Origin: CAG-632 sp963626805
GTDB taxonomy: Bacteria > Bacillota > Clostridia > Lachnospirales > Lachnospiraceae
Direction: 5' to 3'
Length of the DNA: 64,000 nt
NCBI GenBank assembly: GCA_963626805.1
Contig: CAVFXS010000063.1
Location: forward strand, 1 to 64,000
Shown piece after piece: positions 42,226 through 50,478 of the stretch (position 1 is the first letter of the stretch; every line of letters starts with the position of its first letter). Position numbers and translations under genes: made by a program. The notes under the pieces are model-generated. The model was not told where the DNA came from, did no database searches, and saw only the letters and a program-made list of their open reading frames with translations.

Positions 42226-43827
42226 ATGTCATATAAAGCGTTATACCGTAAGTGGAGACCGGATACATTTGAGGAAGTAAAGGGCCAGGAGCATATTGTA
42301 ACGACATTGCGGAATCAGATCACGCATGACCGGATCGGACACGCATATTTATTCTGCGGAACAAGAGGTACCGGAAAGACAACCGTAGCGAAGCTGTTTG
42401 CGAAGGCAGTGAACTGTGAGCATCCGGTAGATGGAAGTCCGTGTGGGGAGTGTGCGAGCTGCAGATCGATTGCAGAAGGCTCGTCTATGAATGTGATCGA
42501 GATCGATGCTGCATCGAACAATGGTGTTGATAATATCCGGGAGATCCGGGATGAGGTGCAGTATTCACCGACTGAAGGAAAGTATAAAGTATATATTATA
42601 GATGAGGTGCATATGCTCTCAATCGGAGCATTTAATGCACTGTTAAAGACACTGGAGGAGCCGCCGTCTTATGTGATTTTTATTCTGGCAACTACAGAAT
42701 CACATAAGGTTCCGATTACGATTTTATCCCGTTGTCAGAAATATGATTTTCGCCGGATTACGGTTCAGACGATCTCGGATCGGCTCATGGACCTGATGAA
42801 CCGGGAAGGTGTATCGGTTGAGAAAAAGGCGATCGATTATATTGCCAAGGTTGCAGACGGTTCCATGCGAGATGCATTGAGTCTGCTGGATCAGTGCATA
42901 GCCTTTTATCTGGGCGAGACCCTGACCTATGAGAAGTGTCTGGATGTACTGGGAGCGGTTGATACAGAGGTATTCATCCGGTTGTTAAGTACCGTGGAAG
43001 AAAAGAATGTAGACGGAGCGATCGCATTAATTAATGAGATTATCTGGCAGGGGCGGGAGCTTGGACAGTTTATTCTTGATTTCACATGGTTCATGCGGAA
43101 CCTGTTACTGTTAAAGAGCTCCGCAAATGCGAGAGATATGTTGGATCTGTCAAAGGAGAATCTGGATGCCATGGAGCAGATGGCAGAGAAGGTATCTCTG
43201 GATGAGCTGATGCGGTACATCCGTATTTTTTCGGAACTTTCGAATAATATTAAATATGCAAGTCAAAAACGGGTAATACTGGAATTAGCAGTCATTAAGC
43301 TGTGTGTTCCGGAGATGGAACAGAATTATGATTCTATTATCCAGCGTATGGATGATTTAACCAGACGGCTGGATCTGATAGAGAAGAATCCGCCGAAGCA
43401 GGTGGTGGGGAACGTAGTGCAGACAGCAGCGACAGAATCGAATGGTGTCAAAGAGTCATCTGAAGCGGAGCTGGTCAAAGCACTTCCGGAAGCAACCCTG
43501 CAGGAGCTGAAAAGCATAGCGGCACATCTGCCGGTAGTTTATGAGAAGCTGGAACCGGCACTAAGAACATTATTACAGATGTCGGATGTGCGGGTGGATA
43601 AAGAGCATATGTCAATTGTAATTCTGCTGGATGAGACCAATCAGGGACTTCTGGCAGAAGGTGGAGAAGATCAGGAAGCAATCCGGGAGGCCTTTGTGCA
43701 GGCTTCTGAACGGAATCTGACGGTGGAGTTTCGAAAGAAGTACCAGAACAATGCCGGGCAGCAGGATCTGATCCGATTGAATATTTTTGAAGAAATGAAT
43801 ATTCCAGTGGAATATGATGATAATTAG
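42226..43827 (+). CDS. dnaX: DNA polymerase III subunit gamma/tau
   Basis: 533 residues from ATG 42226, giving the usual MSYKALYRKWRP start; GTG 42217 is upstream in frame. Walker A GTRGTGKTT, the zinc module with four Cys (CEHP, C-x2-C-x2-C), DEVHMLS and sensor LSRCQKYDF are standard. Clamp-loader ATPase of the replisome. The adjacent ebfC and recR complete a widely conserved dnaX-ebfC-recR order. Confidence 0.96.
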   Translation: MSYKALYRKWRPDTFEEVKGQEHIVTTLRNQITHDRIGHAYLFCGTRGTGKTTVAKLFAKAVNCEHPVDGSPCGECASCRSIAEGSSMNVIEIDAASNNGVDNIREIRDEVQYSPTEGKYKVYIIDEVHMLSIGAFNALLKTLEEPPSYVIFILATTESHKVPITILSRCQKYDFRRITVQTISDRLMDLMNREGVSVEKKAIDYIAKVADGSMRDALSLLDQCIAFYLGETLTYEKCLDVLGAVDTEVFIRLLSTVEEKNVDGAIALINEIIWQGRELGQFILDFTWFMRNLLLLKSSANARDMLDLSKENLDAMEQMAEKVSLDELMRYIRIFSELSNNIKYASQKRVILELAVIKLCVPEMEQNYDSIIQRMDDLTRRLDLIEKNPPKQVVGNVVQTAATESNGVKESSEAELVKALPEATLQELKSIAAHLPVVYEKLEPALRTLLQMSDVRVDKEHMSIVILLDETNQGLLAEGGEDQEAIREAFVQASERNLTVEFRKKYQNNAGQQDLIRLNIFEEMNIPVEYDDN

Positions 43828-43839
43828 GAGGATGTAAAA

Positions 43840-44196
43840 ATGGCAAAACGTGGTGGTGGATATCCCGGAGGAATGATGCCGGGAAATATGAACAATCTGA
43901 TGAAGCAGGCACAGAAGATGCAGAAGCAGATGGAAGAGGCAACAAAGGAGCTGGAAGAGAAGACCTATGAAGCAACTGCAGGCGGCGGAGTCGTAAAGGT
44001 AGTTGTGAATGGTAAGAAAGAGATTCAGTCGATTGAACTGGACGAAGAGGTTGTTGACAAGGATGATATTGAGATGCTGCAGGATCTTATTATTGCGGCA
44101 GTTAACGAGGCACTCCGGGCACAGGAAGAGGATTCCAATAAGGAGATGTCCAAGATCACAGGTAATATGGGTGGACTGGGAGGCTTTCCGTTCTAG
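43840..44196 (+). CDS. YbaB/EbfC nucleoid-associated protein
   Basis: 118 residues. The start MAKRGGGYPGGMMPGNMNNLM, the long helix MKQAQKMQKQMEEATKELEEK and the VVVNGKKEIQSIELDEE strand pair are the family signature. It binds DNA as a dimer. It lies between dnaX and recR with gaps of 12 and 2 bases, so the three are co-expressed. Confidence 0.95.
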   Translation: MAKRGGGYPGGMMPGNMNNLMKQAQKMQKQMEEATKELEEKTYEATAGGGVVKVVVNGKKEIQSIELDEEVVDKDDIEMLQDLIIAAVNEALRAQEEDSNKEMSKITGNMGGLGGFPF

Positions 44197-44198
44197 TC

Positions 44199-44798
44199 AT
44201 GAATTATTATGGTAATGAGATTAATAATTTAATAGAACAGTTATCTCATTTGCCGGGAATTGGCGGTAAGTCAGCACAGCGACTGGCATTTCATATTATT
44301 GATATGCCGATGGAGCAGGTGGACCAGCTGGCTAATACCATTCAGACGGCAAGGAAGAATGTCAAGTATTGCAGTACCTGTTATACCTTGACGGACAAGG
44401 AGATATGCCCGATCTGTGCATCGCCGAACCGGGATCACAGCACCATCATGGTGGTGGAGGATACCAGAGATCTGGCCGCGTATGAACGTACCGGTCGCTA
44501 TAATGGTGTTTATCATGTCCTTCATGGAGCACTGGATCCTGCAATGGGGAAAGGACCGGAGGATATCAAATTAAAAGAGCTGCTGGTGCGTCTGCAGAAT
44601 GAAGAGGTAGAAGAGCTGATCATAGCAAGCAATTCAGATGTTCCGGGTGAAGCAACGGCTATGTATATCAGTAAGCTGGTGAAGCCGTCCGGAATCAAAG
44701 TCAGCAGGATTGCCAGTGGAGTACCGATTGGCGGAGAGCTGGAATGTATTGATGAAGTAACTCTGTTCCGTGCATTAGAAGGTAGAGTTTATTTATAA
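44199..44798 (+). CDS. recR: Recombination mediator protein RecR
   Basis: 199 residues. Helix-hairpin-helix LPGIGGKSAQRLAFHI, a four-Cys zinc finger (CSTCYTLTDKEICPIC) and a TOPRIM domain (VVEDTRDLAAYERTGRY, NSDVPGEATAMYI) are all present. It works with RecO and RecF to load RecA at gaps. Standard length and place. Confidence 0.97.
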   Translation: MNYYGNEINNLIEQLSHLPGIGGKSAQRLAFHIIDMPMEQVDQLANTIQTARKNVKYCSTCYTLTDKEICPICASPNRDHSTIMVVEDTRDLAAYERTGRYNGVYHVLHGALDPAMGKGPEDIKLKELLVRLQNEEVEELIIASNSDVPGEATAMYISKLVKPSGIKVSRIASGVPIGGELECIDEVTLFRALEGRVYL

Positions 44799-44824
44799 AA
44801 CATAAGAAAGAGAAGGTGGTTCGT

Positions 44825-45901
44825 ATGAAGAGAATAGGAATGTTGACCAGTGGTGGAGATTGTCAGGCATTGAACGCAACCATGCGGGGAGTTGTCAAGG
44901 GATTGTATGGCTCTTTTAAAGATGTGGAGATATACGGGTTTCTGGAAGGCTATAAGGGCTTGATGTATGGGAATTACAAGCAGTTAAAGGCCGAGGATTT
45001 CTCAGGTATTCTGACACAGGGGGGTACGATACTGGGAACCTCCAGACAGCCGTTTAAGTTAATGCGGCAGCCGGATGCCAATGGCATGGACAAGGTAAAG
45101 GCAATGAAGGATACCTATAAAAAGCTGAAGCTGGACTGCCTGGTTGTTCTGGGTGGAAACGGTTCACAGAAGACGGCCAATCTGTTAAGCGAAGAAGGCT
45201 TAAATGTTATCGGATTACCGAAGACCATTGATAATGATTTATGGGGCACAGATATGACATTCGGGTTCCAGAGTGCAGTAGATATTGCTACAGATGCAAT
45301 TGATTGTATTCATACGACAGCAGCTTCTCATGGCAGGGTCTTTATTGTAGAGATTATGGGACATAAGGTAGGATGGATTACATTATATGCCGGTATTGCC
45401 GGTGGTGCGGATATTATTTTGATTCCGGAGATTCCATATGATATTAAGAATATCTGCAAGGCCTTAGACAGACGTGCACAGCAGGGCAAGCGGTTCTCTA
45501 TTCTGGCAGTTGCAGAGGGTGCTATTTCAAAGGAAGTTGCTTCTCTGCCAAAGAAGGAGCGGAAGGCAATTCTGGAGAATCCGAAGTATCCGTCTGTAGC
45601 ATATGAGATCGCAGAACAGATCAAGTCCTATGGTGGACAGGAAGTCCGGGTAACCGTTCCGGGACATACACAGAGAGGTGGAAGTCCATGTCCATATGAC
45701 CGTGTTTTATCAAGCCGTTTTGGTGCAAAGGCAGCAGAGCTGATCAAAGAGGGCAAGTATGGAGAGCTTGTTGTATTGAAGAATGATGAGGTAACCTCTA
45801 TTCCGTTGTCTGAATCGGCAGGAAAGTTAAAATATGTTTCGCCGGAGGACAGCATTGTACAGAATGCAAGAATGTTAGGTATTTCCTTCGGTGACGAATA
45901 A
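44825..45901 (+). CDS. 6-phosphofructokinase, mixed-signature type
   Basis: 358 residues from ATG 44825 (AAGGTGG site). TSGGDCQALNATMRG at the N-terminus and the fructose-6-P site GFQSAVDIATDA, VEIMGHKVGW are clear. The phosphoryl-donor site reads GGNGSQKTA, with Asn where the E. coli ATP enzyme has the Mg-binding Asp103, and PKTIDND, with the Lys typical of PPi-linked enzymes. This mix is common in Clostridia second-type PFKs, so donor specificity (ATP or PPi) cannot be stated. It makes fructose-1,6-bisphosphate. Confidence 0.93.
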   Translation: MKRIGMLTSGGDCQALNATMRGVVKGLYGSFKDVEIYGFLEGYKGLMYGNYKQLKAEDFSGILTQGGTILGTSRQPFKLMRQPDANGMDKVKAMKDTYKKLKLDCLVVLGGNGSQKTANLLSEEGLNVIGLPKTIDNDLWGTDMTFGFQSAVDIATDAIDCIHTTAASHGRVFIVEIMGHKVGWITLYAGIAGGADIILIPEIPYDIKNICKALDRRAQQGKRFSILAVAEGAISKEVASLPKKERKAILENPKYPSVAYEIAEQIKSYGGQEVRVTVPGHTQRGGSPCPYDRVLSSRFGAKAAELIKEGKYGELVVLKNDEVTSIPLSESAGKLKYVSPEDSIVQNARMLGISFGDE

Positions 45902-45919
45902 GATAAAATAGCAACAAAT

Positions 45920-45980
45920 CACCCTCCATGCATACAATATTCTGTAAGAGATGATTCTGGAATCAGAATGCAGGAGGGTG
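45920..45980 (+). promoter_or_regulatory. Hairpin that can mask the ribosome-binding site of the next gene
   Basis: CACCCTCC (45920-45927) is the exact complement of GGAGGGTG (45973-45980), which is the ribosome-binding site of the gene at 45984. Past a one-base bulge, TGCAT pairs with ATGCA, and an inner ATTCTG/CAGAAT hairpin stacks inside. The start region is therefore predicted to be closed unless something opens it. There is no T-run, so it is not a terminator. Confidence 0.65.
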
Positions 45981-45983
45981 AAT

Positions 45984-46373
45984 ATGAGTAGTTTTCAGGA
46001 TTATTTACAGCAGGCATCTCAGAAGCTGTGGCCGGATAAATTCAATCTGGATCAATTAGAAATGTCGGAAGAAGATGCCTATCAGGATTATGAAAGAATG
46101 AAACGCATGTATCCGAGAGAAGCCAGATTTATAGCCGCCATGGTGGAGGATATGTGTGATCAGTTAGAATATGAGGGTAGTCCGATGTTTGATGAACAGC
46201 CGGATGCTGTCAGCATCTATCGGATGGCGGAAGAAGTCTGGATTCGTATGAAAGGACGGGATGCAGGGAGTCCCAAGCCGGATGACCCGGTGATACAGCT
46301 TTCCCTGATTTTAATATGTAACGAATTTCATATGCGTCGGTGTCGGTATCGACAGAGGAGACGACTTTTTTAG
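45984..46373 (+). CDS. Small cytoplasmic protein of unknown function (129 aa)
   Basis: Not recognised. Start at ATG 45984 after AGGAGGGTG; an upstream in-frame ATG (45951) is in the hairpin. The protein is acidic, helical, with YERMKRMYPREARFIAAMVEDM, and a basic Arg-rich end (RRCRYRQRRRLF). It has no signal or span. It is 21 bases before a large exported protein in the same direction. The Arg-rich tail could bind RNA or membrane lipid. Confidence 0.6.
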   Translation: MSSFQDYLQQASQKLWPDKFNLDQLEMSEEDAYQDYERMKRMYPREARFIAAMVEDMCDQLEYEGSPMFDEQPDAVSIYRMAEEVWIRMKGRDAGSPKPDDPVIQLSLILICNEFHMRRCRYRQRRRLF

Positions 46374-46394
46374 GATATATTCGGGAGCAACGAA

Positions 46395-48917
46395 ATGATA
46401 AAGGATATTAGTATAAAGATAGTTGTAGCAGTGCTGGTATTTCTGGCTACAGTATTTTTAGTAAATAAATGGGATAATACAGGAATGGATGAGGTGTCGG
46501 CAGAGATGGATCAGCCTACACTTCCTTTGGTTTATATGGAAGCCGGCAGTAATGAAGTCAATTGTCTGCATGGATACACCTCTTCCATTGATGCGTCGCT
46601 GTTTCATGATTCGATTACACCGATCGGAACAGATCAGACGGTGAACTTTCAGATAGAGACGATCAAAAGTGAAATCGACACGGTTGGGTATGAGGTAAGA
46701 ACGGTAGATGGCAGTTCATTGATCGAGAATGGGGAAGTAGACGAGATTCAGGAGGAGAACGGGGTCCAGCATGTAAAGACGACACTGCGTATGAATCTGC
46801 AGGAGTTACAGGAGTACACCTTTATTGTCTGTATCACCATGAAGGATGGACGGGAGGTTCGGTATTATACAAGACTGATTCCGTCAAATCGGCTGTATAC
46901 CGGTCAGTTTTTACAGTTTGTGAACGAGTTTCATGAAGCAACCTTTAACAAAGAGAGCAAGACGGCTATTACGAAATACATTGAGCCGAATGACAGTGGA
47001 GAGAATGAGAATCTGTCCCATATTGATATCCATTCTAATTATGAATCATTTACATGGGCGAATCTGTCCATGATGCGGATTTCCAGAATGACACCAACGA
47101 TCAAAGAGCTGGATGAGAAGAATGCGACCATTGAGTTAAAATATGTCGCTATTTCCGGCGAGGTGGATAATGCACAGTATTATAATGTCACAGAGGTATA
47201 TCGGTTGAAATATGTGGACAGTACCACGATCTATCTAATGGACTTTGACCGTAATGTTGAGACGATATTTGACCGGTTTAATGTAAACACATTGAAGAAC
47301 TGGTTTTTCCTTGGAATTTCAAATGCAGATAATTTCCAATATCGGATCAGTGATGAAAATGAAAAGGTTGCATTCGTAAAAGAAGGACAACTGTGGTATT
47401 ACGATTATGGTTCTACAACTATGACAAAGGTCTTTGCATTCTGGCAGGATACACCGACCGATATTCGTTCCGCATATGACCAGCATGGAATTAATATTGT
47501 GAAGCTGGATGACGATGGAAATATGGTATTTACGGTATACGGCTATATGAACCGTGGTGAGCATGAGGGTGAGAACGGAATCGCAGTATATCGGTTCCTG
47601 GCCAGCACCAGCCGATTGGAGGAGGTGCTATTTATCTCCTGTGATGAACCATATGAGATTTTGAAAGAGGATGCGTCCAGATTAACATATTTGAACGATA
47701 AGAATGAGTTCTTTTATATGCTGGGTGATAATGTAATGAAGATCGACCTGGCAACCGGAGAATCCAGCTATGTGGTCCAGGGGATTCCGAAGGAATATCT
47801 GGCAGTCTCTGACAGTGAGTATCTTCTGGCCTATCCAAATGCACCGGTAGACAGAGACAGTACGCAGGTTACGATCATGAATCTTGAGACCTATGAGGAG
47901 CATACTGTAGATGCGGGAAGTGGTCAGAGAATTAAGGCAATCGGTTTTATTGAGAATGATCTGGCATATGGACTTGCCAATGAATCGGAAGTGGTATTAA
48001 ATACAGACGGAAGTACGATATTCCCGATGCATACTTTAAGGATTGCAACTCTGGAGAATCAGGTTGTGAAGGAATATACGAAGGCCGGCACCTATGTAAT
48101 GGATGCACGGACCGGTAAGCAGGTCATCCATATGACCAGGGCAACAAAGTCCGGAGATAACTATATTGAGGCACCGGATGACTTCATTACGTTTAAAGAA
48201 GCAGATGGAGACGGCATTCAGGTCAGCTATCAGTATACCTATGATGCATATAATCAGTTATATATGATCTTCCCGAATTATATGTATGTGACCTCGGTAC
48301 CGGAGCTGATCATGACCAAAGAGGTCCTGAACGATGATAATAAGAGCATTGCGGTAGACAGCGGAGAGAAATCCGAACGCTACTATGTATATGCGCAGGG
48401 AACGATGCAACGGTCGTATTCTACACCGCGTGGTGCGATTCTTGCGGCATATGAGGAAAGCGGTCTGGCACTGGACAGCAGCGGCAACTGTATCTGGAGG
48501 ATCAGTGGCTTGCTGGAGTATGCAGAGGTCACGGAAGGTTTACAGGAGATTACATGTGCGACCCCGGCAGAGTCCCTGCAGAAGTGCATTGAGATGATAT
48601 TGCAGTATGAGAATGTTGAGATACCGGAAGCTATGGATATGAGCGGAAATGCGAATGATATCCTGCAGCGGTATCTGGATAAAGCGGGTGTGAATCTGGT
48701 GGGCTGTGATGTGGATAATGCATTGTTCTATCTGTGTCAGGGCGCACCGGTAGTGGTGAAGCTGGATGCAGACACCTATGTGCTGATCATCAGCTATAAT
48801 GAGACAACTATCCGATATTATAATCCGGTAACCGGTGAGGAAGTACGGGAACTGCGGTATGAACTGGAGAAGACGTTTGCGGAACAGGGCAATCAGTTCT
48901 TTACGTATGTTCATTAG
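46395..48917 (+). CDS. Large membrane-anchored extracellular protein with degenerate C39-like tail
   Basis: 840 residues. One N-terminal span (IKIVVAVLVFLATVFLV) serves as an uncleaved anchor. The body (about 60-690) has repeated beta-strands like a propeller (YDYGSTTMTKVFAFW, NLETYEEHTVDAG). The last 65 residues (LCQGAPVVVKLDADTYVLIISYNETTIRYYNP) follow the papain-like C39_2 layout, but the expected catalytic Cys and His are not obvious, so it may be inactive. A surface role is likely; no precise function. Confidence 0.65.
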   Translation: MIKDISIKIVVAVLVFLATVFLVNKWDNTGMDEVSAEMDQPTLPLVYMEAGSNEVNCLHGYTSSIDASLFHDSITPIGTDQTVNFQIETIKSEIDTVGYEVRTVDGSSLIENGEVDEIQEENGVQHVKTTLRMNLQELQEYTFIVCITMKDGREVRYYTRLIPSNRLYTGQFLQFVNEFHEATFNKESKTAITKYIEPNDSGENENLSHIDIHSNYESFTWANLSMMRISRMTPTIKELDEKNATIELKYVAISGEVDNAQYYNVTEVYRLKYVDSTTIYLMDFDRNVETIFDRFNVNTLKNWFFLGISNADNFQYRISDENEKVAFVKEGQLWYYDYGSTTMTKVFAFWQDTPTDIRSAYDQHGINIVKLDDDGNMVFTVYGYMNRGEHEGENGIAVYRFLASTSRLEEVLFISCDEPYEILKEDASRLTYLNDKNEFFYMLGDNVMKIDLATGESSYVVQGIPKEYLAVSDSEYLLAYPNAPVDRDSTQVTIMNLETYEEHTVDAGSGQRIKAIGFIENDLAYGLANESEVVLNTDGSTIFPMHTLRIATLENQVVKEYTKAGTYVMDARTGKQVIHMTRATKSGDNYIEAPDDFITFKEADGDGIQVSYQYTYDAYNQLYMIFPNYMYVTSVPELIMTKEVLNDDNKSIAVDSGEKSERYYVYAQGTMQRSYSTPRGAILAAYEESGLALDSSGNCIWRISGLLEYAEVTEGLQEITCATPAESLQKCIEMILQYENVEIPEAMDMSGNANDILQRYLDKAGVNLVGCDVDNALFYLCQGAPVVVKLDADTYVLIISYNETTIRYYNPVTGEEVRELRYELEKTFAEQGNQFFTYVH

Positions 48918-48964
48918 GCAGTTGTTTGAATTTGTATAAATATATTTGAAAGAGGAACTTACAG

Positions 48965-49717
48965 ATGGCGGAGATAGAAGAACAGCAGTTGCGAAAACGG
49001 TTTGCAGAGCTGGCAGAGCAGAGTTATCAGAATAGTGCATATTATTTTACGGACTTTCTGTCAGCAACCGATGCTGCACTTGTATATTCGGTAGCAGAGG
49101 AATCAGAGTTTACTCTGTGGGGGGGCGCGGAAGGCTGTGAGCGGCAGATGATCCGCTTCGGTAATCCGGAGGATTTTGGATATGAGGTTGCATTTCCTAT
49201 TCAGATCCTGAAGGTGGAGCCGTTACTTCGAAAATTTGCAGAAGAGCTGACGCACAGAGACTTTCTGGGTGCAATCATGAATCTCGGGATTGAGCGGGAT
49301 ACGATCGGTGACATTGTAGTAAAGGATAAGGTCGGATATGTATTTGTAGTAGAGCGTATCGGAGATTATATTCGTGAGAACTTAAGTCAGATCCGTCATA
49401 CCCATGTAAAATGTCAGGTCTTGGATACGATGCCGGAGGATGTGAAGCCGCAGCTGGAGTCGGTGGAGCTGATCGTGTCCTCCATACGACTGGACTCGAT
49501 TGTGGCAAAGCTGTATCATTTGTCCAGAAATCAGTCTTTGGATCTGTTCCGTAAGAAATTAATTCTGGTCAACGGAAGAATTATGGAGAATAACAGTGGC
49601 AGTCCCAAGGATGGGGATGTGATCGCAGTCCGTGGATATGGGAAATTCATATTTCGGAACATCCAGTATGATACCAGAAAAGGGAAGCAGGCGATTCTGG
49701 TCGATCAATATGTATAA
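48965..49717 (+). CDS. ylmH: YlmH-like S4-domain RNA-binding protein
   Basis: 250 residues. An N-terminal YlmH domain (MNLGIERDTIGDIVVKDKVGYVFV) precedes an S4 domain (SLDLFRKKLILVNGRIMEN, DGDVIAVRGYGKF). YlmH binds stalled large ribosomal subunits and helps ribosome quality control in Bacillus; it often sits near cell-division genes. Here it is beside unknown genes. Confidence 0.88.
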   Translation: MAEIEEQQLRKRFAELAEQSYQNSAYYFTDFLSATDAALVYSVAEESEFTLWGGAEGCERQMIRFGNPEDFGYEVAFPIQILKVEPLLRKFAEELTHRDFLGAIMNLGIERDTIGDIVVKDKVGYVFVVERIGDYIRENLSQIRHTHVKCQVLDTMPEDVKPQLESVELIVSSIRLDSIVAKLYHLSRNQSLDLFRKKLILVNGRIMENNSGSPKDGDVIAVRGYGKFIFRNIQYDTRKGKQAILVDQYV

Positions 49718-49749
49718 CGCAGATAAGGGTTAGAAGGAAGAGAATATAT

Positions 49750-49926
49750 ATGGCAGATAGATGTGATAGTTGCATGAATTTTGAATATGATGATGAGTAT
49801 GAGTGCTATACCTGCGTCATGGAGCTGGATGAGGATGAGATGAGCCGGTTTTTAAGCGGCAATTATAAGGAATGTCCGTATTATCAGCTGGGCGATGAGT
49901 ATAGAATTGTAAGACATCAGATGTGA
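49750..49926 (+). CDS. Small Cys-rich protein, DUF6472-like (58 aa)
   Basis: A short gene. Residues pair as C5-x2-C8 and C19-x2-C22, with a further C42-P, the pattern of a small zinc ribbon (CDSCMNF, CYTCVMEL, KECPYY). It is acidic and ends HQM. It lies 32 bases after ylmH in the same direction with a GAAGGAAGAG site. DUF6472 is the family I associate with this pattern. Function unknown. Confidence 0.7.
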   Translation: MADRCDSCMNFEYDDEYECYTCVMELDEDEMSRFLSGNYKECPYYQLGDEYRIVRHQM

Positions 49927-49990
49927 TCCGGGCATAGCAGTGAAACAGGCTGCATATATTAGTTACAACAAAATGACAGGTCAGGCAGAC

Positions 49991-50407
49991 ATGAGTACAA
50001 ACAGGCGAGTAATTGCGGAGATTCTTTTATCTATACTTCTGGTATCGAATATCTTTTTGTTAAATGGCTGTAATTCAAAAACAGAAACTGAAAATCTGGA
50101 TTTTACGGTATGTGAGGAAGGCCGTTTACCGGACGAACTGGTGAAAATCATTGAAGAAAAAAAGGCGGAACCATTTAAGCTGACGTTTACGACAAGAGAG
50201 TACATGTACATTGTTGTGGGGTATGGTGCTCAGCCGAGAGGCGGCTGTTCCGTGACGGTAGAAGCTCTGTATAAAACGGATGATGCAGTCTACATTGATA
50301 CGAATCTGGTGGGTACGGAGGACAGTGAGATCAAGGTCGATGGGATGTCCTATCCGTATGTGGCAGTAAAATGTGAAAACCAGGAGCTGCCGGTGGTCTA
50401 CCGGTAA
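49991..50407 (+). CDS. Lipoprotein with PrcB C-terminal-like domain
   Basis: 138 residues from ATG 49991; GTG 49940 is an in-frame alternative with no ribosome-binding site. A signal peptide ends at lipobox LNGC. The domain (FKLTFTTREYMYIVVGYGAQPRGGCSV, ALYKTDDAVYI, YPYVAVKC) matches the PrcB_C pattern of small exported proteins that partner proteases in some spirochaetes and Clostridia. No protease gene is beside it. Confidence 0.7.
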   Translation: MSTNRRVIAEILLSILLVSNIFLLNGCNSKTETENLDFTVCEEGRLPDELVKIIEEKKAEPFKLTFTTREYMYIVVGYGAQPRGGCSVTVEALYKTDDAVYIDTNLVGTEDSEIKVDGMSYPYVAVKCENQELPVVYR

Positions 50408-50478
50408 GAATCAAAAAACAGGAATATTTCTATCATCTTCTCATAGAATAGTATCAGTGAACATGGGAGGGACGATCG

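Noticed and set aside
43475..43975. 166-codon minus-strand frame over dnaX/ebfC
   Set aside because: Antisense to two conserved genes, with Pro/Ser/Leu-rich shadow translation.
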